This document shows positions 45,634-52,017 of a stretch of DNA of 64,000 bases, in pieces. The DNA comes from CAVVAE01 sp963746185 (GTDB taxonomy: Bacteria; Actinomycetota; Actinomycetes; Propionibacteriales; Nocardioidaceae). How positions within the stretch are numbered: the stretch's first letter is position 1; each line of letters begins with the position of its first letter. The DNA lies in the NCBI GenBank assembly GCA_963746185.1, contig CAVVAE010000001.1, positions 310,001 to 374,000 on the forward strand, written 5' to 3'. A program made the position numbers and the translations under genes. The notes below the pieces were generated by a model. It searched no databases, had not been told where the DNA came from, and saw only the letters and a list, made by a program, of their open reading frames with translations.

Positions 45634-46292
45634 CAGCTGTCCTCGGGTCCCGCGGCGATCGCCGCATCAACGCCGTCAGCATCGCCTTCGGCCAGGATCA
45701 GGTGCAGTCGGTCGCCGTCCTGCAGTGCCATGTCGTCGGTGACCATCTTTCCTTCGCCCATCCGGGTGAGGAACGCGACTCGGGCTCCGGTGCCCTCGAG
45801 CTCAGTGAGCTTGCGGCCGACCCAGGCAGATGGGGCGTCGATGACGCTGATCCGGATCGAGCCTGAGGGGTCGCGCCATTCGGGTTCGGAGCCGTCGGGA
45901 AGCAATCGGCGCAAGATCTGGTCCGCCGTCCACTTGACGGTGGCCACCGTGGGAATGCCGAGCCGCTGGTAGACCTCGGCGCGACCGGGGTCGTAAATGC
46001 GAGCGACCACGTTGTCGATCCCGAACGTTTCGCGTGCGACCCGCGCGGAGATGATGTTGGAGTTGTCGCCGCTGCTGACGGCCGCGAAGGCCCCCGCGTT
46101 CCCGATGCCAGCCGACTCGAGCACGGACTGGTCGAATCCGAAGCCGGTGACCTTGTCACCGGAGAAGCTGGGTCCGAGCCGGCGGAACGCGTCAGGGTTG
46201 CTGTCGATGACGGCGAGCGTATGGCCTCGGTCCTCCAGGCTGCGCGCCAACGTGGAGCCCACGCGGCCACAACCCATGATCACGACGTGCAC
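45633..46292 (-). CDS. trkA: TrkA-type RCK potassium regulator (first copy)
   Basis: A 219-residue RCK protein equivalent to mycobacterial CeoB. RCK_N shows IMGCGRVGSTLARSLEDRGH and TLAVIDSNPDAFRRLG (GxGxxG plus Asp), and the C-terminal RCK_C has ALQDGDRLHLILAEGDADGV. It has a GTG start at 46292 with AAGGGAAG upstream. The two tandem TrkA proteins likely form a hetero-oligomer. They are divergent from the KimA-like gene (135 bp), a layout also found in mycobacteria. Confidence 0.93.
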   Translation of the reverse strand: MHVVIMGCGRVGSTLARSLEDRGHTLAVIDSNPDAFRRLGPSFSGDKVTGFGFDQSVLESAGIGNAGAFAAVSSGDNSNIISARVARETFGIDNVVARIYDPGRAEVYQRLGIPTVATVKWTADQILRRLLPDGSEPEWRDPSGSIRISVIDAPSAWVGRKLTELEGTGARVAFLTRMGEGKMVTDDMALQDGDRLHLILAEGDADGVDAAIAAGPEDS

Positions 46293-46415
46293 GGTGTTCT
46301 TCCCTTGACCTTTCGCGGATGCGGGTACCGGCTTGCCAGCAGCGTCCCGACACTACCGACGGTGTGGCTCGACGCTACACCGGCCGGGGAACCCGTGCGG
46401 CGTACTCGGGTGGTC

Positions 46416-46421
46416 TAGCAT
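46416..46421 (+). promoter_or_regulatory. -10 box TAGCAT of the KimA-like gene
   Basis: TAGCAT lies exactly 6 nt before GTG 46428; no Shine-Dalgarno. Leaderless transcription inferred. The 135-bp gap shows no c-di-AMP riboswitch-like fold that I can recognise. Confidence 0.45.
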
Positions 46422-46427
46422 CCCAGC

Positions 46428-48461
46428 GTGGGCATCGGAGATCTGGGCAAGCGGCTGCTGCTCGGTCGCAAGCTACGCAACACCCAGATCGGCGAGACGC
46501 TGCTTCCCAAGCGGATCGCACTCCCGGTGTTCGCGAGCGACGCTCTCTCGTCCGTGGGCTATGCCCCTGACGAGATCTTTCTGACCTTGTCCGTGGCCGG
46601 GCTGGCCTACTACTCGATGTCGTGGAAGATCGGCATCGCCGTGGCGCTGGTCATGCTGGTCGTGATCGCGTCGTACCGCCAGAACGTGCAGGCCTACCAG
46701 TCCGGCGGCGGTGATTACGAGGTAGCGACGGTCAACGTCGGATCCAATGCGGGTTTGACCGTGGCGAGCGCCCTGATGGTCGACTACGTGCTCACCGTTG
46801 CCGTGTCGATCTCGTCGGCAGCGCAGTACGCCGCCTCGGCCATTGACTCTCTCCAAGGCCATGAGGCGACCGTCGCGATCGTGGCGGCGATTTTCTTGAT
46901 GACGATGAACCTGCGCGGCGTCAAGGAGTCCGGTACGGCGTTTGCAATTCCGACCTACATCTTCATGTTCTCGATCCTCTCCATGGCTGCCTGGGGGTTC
47001 TTCCGCTACTTCCGCGGCACGCTTCCCGACTCCGAGCTCGCCGACTATGGCATCCAAGGGACCCAGACCGTCGCAGGCGGTTTGGGCAGCGCCGCGCTGA
47101 TCTTCCTCGTCTTGCGGGCGTTCGCGTCGGGTTCGGCGGCACTCACCGGAGTCGAGGCGATCAGCAACGGCGTACCGGCCTTCCGTAAGCCGAAGGGCAA
47201 GAATGCGGCCACCACGTTGCTCTTGCTCGGCACTATCGCCGTCACCATGGGGATGTCGATCCTGATCCTGGGAAACCTGATGGACATCCGGCTGGCGGAC
47301 GTCGACAACGGAGTCCGGCTGATTGACCCGCAAGGAAATATTGTGCCGGCCGAGTTCAACCAGGACCCGGTGATCGGTCAGCTGGCCAAAGGGATCTTCG
47401 ACCACTTCGAGCTCGGTTTCTACATCGTTGCGGCGGCGACCGGCGTCATCTTGGTGCTGGCGGCCAACACGGCGTTCAACGGCTTTCCGGTGTTGGCGTC
47501 GATCCTTGCCCGCGACGGTTACATGCCGAGGCAACTGCACTCCCGCGGCGATCGGCTGGCGTTCTCCAACGGCATCGTCTTGCTGACCCTTTTTGCCATT
47601 CTGTTGATCTACGCCTTCGATGCTGAGGTGACGAGGCTGATCCAGCTCTACATCGTCGGGGTGTTCGTCTCTTTCACGGTGAGCCAGACAGGCATGATTC
47701 GACATTGGACCCGGCTGCTGCGCACCGAGTCCAACCCTGCTGCGCGCCGGCGGATGATGCGTAGTCGCGTGATCAACGCCGTCGGCCTCAGCGTGACGGC
47801 ACTGGTCCTCGTCATCGTGCTGATCACGAAGTTCACCCACGGGGCGTGGATCGCCATCCTCGCCATGGCCGTGCTGTTCTTCGTGATGAAGTCGATCCGG
47901 CACCACTACGACCTGGTGTCGACAGAACTGGCCACCGACGACGACGACACCTCGCTTCCGTCCCGGATCCACGCGATCGTTCTCGTCTCGAAGGTGCACA
48001 AGCCGACCCTGCGCGCGATCGCGTATGCGCGAGCCTCCCGACCAAACACTCTGGAGGCGATCACCGTCGATGTCGACGAGGAGGCCACCGAGGCGCTGCT
48101 TCAGAGGTGGGACGAACTGCACTTGCCGGTCCCGCTGCGCGTCCTCGACTCGCCCTATCGGGAGATATCCAAGCCGATCCTCGACTACGTCCGCGACCTC
48201 CGACGGTCGAGTCCTCGCGACGTCGTCACGGTCTATATCCCGGAGTACGTCGTCGGACGATGGTGGGAGCAGCTGCTCCACAACCAGAGCGCGCTACGGC
48301 TCAAGGGCCGGCTGCTGTTCACTCCCGGCGTGATGGTCACCTCCGTGCCGTTCCAGCTGCGCTCGTCTGCCGCGGCAGAGCAGCGGGCCGAACGCGAGGA
48401 CTACGTGGCCGGCGGCATCCGAGGCGGCCCCACCAAACGGCCGCGCAAGCCGCGACGATGA
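46428..48461 (+). CDS. KimA-like potassium importer (APC superfamily)
   Basis: A 677-residue APC-superfamily protein with about 12 membrane helices (residues ~30-480) and a soluble C-terminal domain. Segments characteristic of KimA/YdaO are SYRQNVQAYQSGGGDYEVAT, LMVDYVLTVAVSISSAAQYA, GSAALTGVEAISNGVPAFRK, VLAANTAFNGFPVLASILAR and the tail EYVVGRWWEQLLHNQSALRL, which I recall from the Bacillus protein. Databases often label these 'amino acid permease', but KimA is a high-affinity potassium/proton symporter. The divergent TrkA pair supports potassium transport. ATGA overlap with the downstream methyltransferase. Confidence 0.85.
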   Translation: MGIGDLGKRLLLGRKLRNTQIGETLLPKRIALPVFASDALSSVGYAPDEIFLTLSVAGLAYYSMSWKIGIAVALVMLVVIASYRQNVQAYQSGGGDYEVATVNVGSNAGLTVASALMVDYVLTVAVSISSAAQYAASAIDSLQGHEATVAIVAAIFLMTMNLRGVKESGTAFAIPTYIFMFSILSMAAWGFFRYFRGTLPDSELADYGIQGTQTVAGGLGSAALIFLVLRAFASGSAALTGVEAISNGVPAFRKPKGKNAATTLLLLGTIAVTMGMSILILGNLMDIRLADVDNGVRLIDPQGNIVPAEFNQDPVIGQLAKGIFDHFELGFYIVAAATGVILVLAANTAFNGFPVLASILARDGYMPRQLHSRGDRLAFSNGIVLLTLFAILLIYAFDAEVTRLIQLYIVGVFVSFTVSQTGMIRHWTRLLRTESNPAARRRMMRSRVINAVGLSVTALVLVIVLITKFTHGAWIAILAMAVLFFVMKSIRHHYDLVSTELATDDDDTSLPSRIHAIVLVSKVHKPTLRAIAYARASRPNTLEAITVDVDEEATEALLQRWDELHLPVPLRVLDSPYREISKPILDYVRDLRRSSPRDVVTVYIPEYVVGRWWEQLLHNQSALRLKGRLLFTPGVMVTSVPFQLRSSAAAEQRAEREDYVAGGIRGGPTKRPRKPRR

Positions 48462-49654
48462 CCGAGCACGCCGGCGAAGCGGCTGAGTCCCTGGTCGGAA
48501 CCGTGGTGGACGTCGAGGTCGGACCGGTGGCGCACGGTGGACACCACGTGGCGCGTCACGACGGCCGGGTGATCTTCGTCCGGCACGCGATCTCTGCTGA
48601 ACGTGTCCGGGTGCTGATCACCGAGGGGGCGAGCGACTCGCGGTTCCTGCGCGGTGACGCCGTCGAGATCCTGGAAGCATCACCGGATCGAGTCGAGGTG
48701 CCCTGCCCGTACGCAGGTCCGGGCGCCTGCGGTGGCTGCGACTTCCAGCACGTGGCCCTGGCGAGGCAGCGTCAGATGCTCGGTGACGTGGTTCGTGAAC
48801 AACTCCAGCGACTGGCCGGGCTCGAATGGGACGGCGAGGTGGAAGCCGTCGACGGAGACGACGAGGGACTCCACTGGCGGACCCGAGTGCGCTACTCGGC
48901 GACCCCCGACGGACGGCCGGGGTTGCTCAAGCACCGGTCGAAGGAAGTCGTGCCGGTGACGCGGTGCCTGATCGCCCATCCTGACTTGCCATCGGTCGAG
49001 GCAGCGATGCAGGAGGGCGCCGTGTCAGTCACTTCGTTGGTCAGCTCGACGGGCGACCACGTCGTGGTGACCGACGCGAGGAAAACAGCGTCGGTCACTG
49101 AGCGCGCGGCCGGCAGGTCATGGCGGGTCAGTGCTGGCGACTTCTGGCAGGTGCACCCTGGGGCAGCGGATGCGCTGGTCGGTGCAGTCATCGACGGCGT
49201 CCAACCGGCCGCGGGCGAGCGATGCTGGGACCTGTACGCCGGTGTGGGTCTCTTCTCCGGGGCGCTGGCACCCGCAGTCGGTGAGTCGGGCGCCGTACTC
49301 GCTGTGGAGTCCCACCGGCGCGCAGCCGCTCACCTGAGCCACAACCTTTCTGACCTCCCTCAAGTGCGGGCGGTGGTCGAGCGGGTGGACCGGTTTGTGC
49401 GGGGGAGAACTGCGCAGGGGCGCCTTGACGTCGTAGTGCTCGATCCACCACGTGCCGGCGCGGGCAAGAAGATCGTGCAGGCGATCGCCGGCAAACAGCC
49501 TCGCGTCGTGGCCTATGTCGCTTGTGATCCGGCCGCGCTCGCGCGAGACCTGGCGACGTTCACCGTCTCCGGCTACCGACTGGGATCACTGCGCGCGTTC
49601 GACATCTTTCCGATGACGCACCATGTGGAGTGTGTGGCGATCCTGGTTCGCTAG
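48458..49654 (+). CDS. TRAM-domain uracil-C5 RNA methyltransferase
   Basis: A 398-residue class I SAM methyltransferase of the RumA/TrmA family (Rv2689c-like). An N-terminal TRAM OB-fold (VGTVVDVEVGPVAHGGHHVA) is followed by CPYAGPGACGGCDFQH, three of the Cys ligands of a [4Fe-4S] cluster. The catalytic part has CWDLYAGVGLFSGALAPA (SAM motif I), VVLDPPRAGAGKKI and VAYVACDPAALARDLATF with the nucleophilic Cys. It methylates uracil in rRNA or tRNA; the exact site is unknown. ATG 48458 overlaps the importer's stop. Confidence 0.92.
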   Translation: MTEHAGEAAESLVGTVVDVEVGPVAHGGHHVARHDGRVIFVRHAISAERVRVLITEGASDSRFLRGDAVEILEASPDRVEVPCPYAGPGACGGCDFQHVALARQRQMLGDVVREQLQRLAGLEWDGEVEAVDGDDEGLHWRTRVRYSATPDGRPGLLKHRSKEVVPVTRCLIAHPDLPSVEAAMQEGAVSVTSLVSSTGDHVVVTDARKTASVTERAAGRSWRVSAGDFWQVHPGAADALVGAVIDGVQPAAGERCWDLYAGVGLFSGALAPAVGESGAVLAVESHRRAAAHLSHNLSDLPQVRAVVERVDRFVRGRTAQGRLDVVVLDPPRAGAGKKIVQAIAGKQPRVVAYVACDPAALARDLATFTVSGYRLGSLRAFDIFPMTHHVECVAILVR

Positions 49655-49657
49655 GGT
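49652..49657 (+). promoter_or_regulatory. -10 box TAGGGT of sulfotransferase-like gene 1
   Basis: TAGGGT overlaps the stop codon (TAG) of the methyltransferase and ends 6 nt before ATG 49664, with no Shine-Dalgarno. Confidence 0.4.
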
Positions 49658-49663
49658 CGCCGC

Positions 49664-50734
49664 ATGGGCAAGGTGTACCTGCACATTGGCACGATGAAGT
49701 CGGGGACGACCTTCTTGCAGCGCACCCTTGACCGCAATGTGGATCTGCTGGCCTCGGCTGGTTTGAGCTGGCCCGGTGCACGGACGATCAACAACGCCAT
49801 CCTCGACCTCAGACGATCCAAGAGACGGCTCACCGAGGAAACGGGCGACTGGGACCGTGTCGTTGAGTCCATCCGCTCGTCCCCCGGAGACGCCATCATG
49901 TCGATGGAGCTGCTTGGCCCGATGGCTCCGACCACCATCCGCCGGCTGGGTAGATCGTTCGAGGGTGAGGAGCTCTCCGCGATCCTCACCTGTCGCGACT
50001 TGACTCGGGTCGTGCCGTCACACTGGCAGGAGACCACGCAGAACCGCCGTGACCTCGGGTGGCGCGACTACTGCGACCAGGTCTGCACGGGGGAGCCCGA
50101 GGACGAGGACCAGCCGGCCAAGTTCTGGCTGCACCACGACGTCATGAAGGTCATCCGGAGGTGGGAGGACCTCATCCCCGAAGACCGCTTCACGATCGTC
50201 ACGGTGCCGGCCTCGAGCGATGACCCCTCCCTGTTGTGGCACCGCTTCGCCTGGGTGCTCGGTATCGACGTACATGAGGTCGACCTGCCGCCGCGCGGCA
50301 ACGAAGCGCTCGGAGCGCTGTCAGCGGAGCTGATGCTGCGGTTGAACGCACGGACCGAGGAGTTGCCCTGGCCGGTGTACCGCTGGGGCTTCAAGGCCGG
50401 GATCGCGAAAGATGTGCTGGCGCGCCGGGCGGCCCTCGAGCCTCGCTACGGGCTGACCCCAGCGCATCACGAATGGCTGCGACGCCGCGCATTGCTCATG
50501 AGGCAGCAGATCGAACGGTCGTCGGTTCGGGTGGTCGGGGACCTCGACGACCTGCTCCCGCCGGTGGAGCCACGGACGACGGACTTTGAGCCCGAGCAAG
50601 TCACCGCCGAGGCGCTGCTGGAGGCCGCTCTCGACGGGTACGTCGGCGTCGGCAAGAGGCTGGCACATCTCCGGCAGGAGATCATGGCTCTCCAAGCAGA
50701 GTTGCAGGCGAAGTCGCCGAAGCAACCGAACTGA
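49664..50734 (+). CDS. Sulfotransferase-like protein 1
   Basis: A 356-residue P-loop protein. The 5'-phosphosulfate-binding loop is LHIGTMKSGTTFLQRTLD at the N-terminus, and the 3'-phosphate site is TCRDLTRVVPSHWQETTQNR, with Arg and Ser eight residues apart as in PAPS sulfotransferases. LPPRGNEALGALSAELMLRL and a C-terminal coiled-coil-like stretch (LRQEIMALQAELQAKSP) follow. It should transfer sulfate from PAPS to a carbohydrate, lipid or small molecule, but the acceptor is unknown. Together with the next gene it forms a tandem pair inserted between conserved genes (methyltransferase and acnA). Confidence 0.8.
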   Translation: MGKVYLHIGTMKSGTTFLQRTLDRNVDLLASAGLSWPGARTINNAILDLRRSKRRLTEETGDWDRVVESIRSSPGDAIMSMELLGPMAPTTIRRLGRSFEGEELSAILTCRDLTRVVPSHWQETTQNRRDLGWRDYCDQVCTGEPEDEDQPAKFWLHHDVMKVIRRWEDLIPEDRFTIVTVPASSDDPSLLWHRFAWVLGIDVHEVDLPPRGNEALGALSAELMLRLNARTEELPWPVYRWGFKAGIAKDVLARRAALEPRYGLTPAHHEWLRRRALLMRQQIERSSVRVVGDLDDLLPPVEPRTTDFEPEQVTAEALLEAALDGYVGVGKRLAHLRQEIMALQAELQAKSPKQPN

Positions 50735-50736
50735 AC

Positions 50737-50742
50737 TACGTT
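50737..50742 (+). promoter_or_regulatory. -10 box TACGTT of sulfotransferase-like gene 2
   Basis: TACGTT ends 6 nt before GTG 50749 in the 14-bp gap between the tandem genes; no Shine-Dalgarno. Confidence 0.35.
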
Positions 50743-50748
50743 GACGTC

Positions 50749-51903
50749 GTGGCGCGCCGGGTCTTCCTTCACATCGGGACGATGAAGTCTGCGACCACTT
50801 ATCTGCAGGCGCTCATCCAGTTGAATCGCAGGTCCTTGCGCGATGCAGGAGTCTGGTGGCCGGGGGTGGACGAGAACTTCGCCGCTATCCGCGATCTCTT
50901 CGGTGACGCCGGGTCCGAACCCGATGACGCGGGTGCCTGGCGCTCGCTCACACGCGAGATGCAGGCGTTCGACGGTGACGTCCTGCTTTCCAACGAGCTG
51001 CTGGCGAAACGTGACGAACGCCAGGCGAAGCGGCTCATCAGCGCGCTCGCGCCGGCAGAAGTGCATCTGGTCCTGACCGCGCGGGACCTCGGGCGCGTCA
51101 TCCCATCGATGTGGCAGACCAACACCCGCAACAGGGGCACCGCGACTTGGGCGGAGTACCTGGGGGCGGTGTACGACGACGACCGCACGGGATCCGACTT
51201 GGCCTCGAGGTTCTGGAGCGGTCAGGACCTCCCCGACATCGTTGCCCGGTGGTCCCCGGTCGTTCCGAAAGAGCGGTTAACACTCGTGACGGTCCCGCCG
51301 CCAGGCTCTGACCCGACAGTCGTGGGGGACCGTTTCATGTCGGTGGTCGCGCCCCGCGTCACGACGCTGCGCCAGCCGCCGTACCGGAATCCCTCACTGG
51401 GTGCGCACTCGGCCGAGCTGATGCGTCGGGTCAACCTCGAGACGACCGACTGGGACATGACGCGCTATCGACCAGCCCTGAAGAACCGACTCGGTCGCTT
51501 CATCCTGGGTGGTCGCGTCGATCGCGAGCCCCGGCTGGGCCTCACGGCGGACCAGCTCGCGCAGGCCACGATCCTGGCGAAGGACATGGTGCACGAGCTC
51601 GAAGGGCTCGACGTGCGCGTGGTCGGCGCCCTTTCGGACTTGATCCCTGCGGAGACTCTCGAGCCGAGTGACATCGATCCCGACTCGTCGACGGACGCCG
51701 AGGTGTTGGCGGCGGCCACGTACGCTCTCGTTCAGCTCTGTCGGGAGTACGCCGATCTCAAGCTCCAGCACGATCGCCTGCAGTCTCGACGGGGCGGGTC
51801 AGCCGAGACAGCGGTGCCGAGCGGGGTCTCGAAACAGCGGTTTCGTCCTGCCCGGTCGTTCGTGCGGAAGGTGGGTCACCGATTGCGCCGGTTACGCCGC
51901 TGA
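50749..51903 (+). CDS. Sulfotransferase-like protein 2
   Basis: A 384-residue paralogue of the preceding protein. The P-loop is LHIGTMKSATTYLQALIQ (Gly of KSGTT replaced by Ala) and the 3'-phosphate site is TARDLGRVIPSMWQTNTRNR. RNPSLGAHSAELMRRVNLET parallels the sister protein. The C-terminus is Arg-rich (HRLRRLRR) after a helical stretch, which differs from gene 1. Presumably the product of a tandem duplication followed by divergence; acceptor unknown. The acnA operator palindrome lies just after its stop. Confidence 0.78.
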   Translation: MARRVFLHIGTMKSATTYLQALIQLNRRSLRDAGVWWPGVDENFAAIRDLFGDAGSEPDDAGAWRSLTREMQAFDGDVLLSNELLAKRDERQAKRLISALAPAEVHLVLTARDLGRVIPSMWQTNTRNRGTATWAEYLGAVYDDDRTGSDLASRFWSGQDLPDIVARWSPVVPKERLTLVTVPPPGSDPTVVGDRFMSVVAPRVTTLRQPPYRNPSLGAHSAELMRRVNLETTDWDMTRYRPALKNRLGRFILGGRVDREPRLGLTADQLAQATILAKDMVHELEGLDVRVVGALSDLIPAETLEPSDIDPDSSTDAEVLAAATYALVQLCREYADLKLQHDRLQSRRGGSAETAVPSGVSKQRFRPARSFVRKVGHRLRRLRR

Positions 51904-51955
51904 CCGGGCCGAACGAGCGCGCCCTCCAGGGTGCACATTCCTTCGACCTCATGTA

Positions 51956-51969
51956 TCTTGATATCAAGA
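51956..51969. promoter_or_regulatory. Perfect 14-bp palindrome upstream of acnA
   Basis: TCTTGATATCAAGA, centred about 56 nt before ATG 52018, is a perfect palindrome in an otherwise AT-richer short stretch. Position suits an operator or activator site of acnA. The binding protein is not in the window as far as I can tell. Confidence 0.6.
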
Positions 51970-52017
51970 CAAGTTTCGGGGGACAGTAGAACCAGAACTG
52001 ACGAAGGAGACGTGGCG

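Noticed and set aside
46293..46427. Possible c-di-AMP (ydaO) riboswitch ahead of the KimA-like gene
   Set aside because: The 135-bp gap is shared with the divergent trkA promoter, the -10 box lies 6 nt from the start, and no conserved riboswitch core is seen.
46473..48281. A 602-codon open frame antisense to the KimA-like gene
   Set aside because: It is the mirror of a high-GC gene; the protein is His/Arg/Asp-rich low-complexity with no domain, while the forward frame is a clear transporter.
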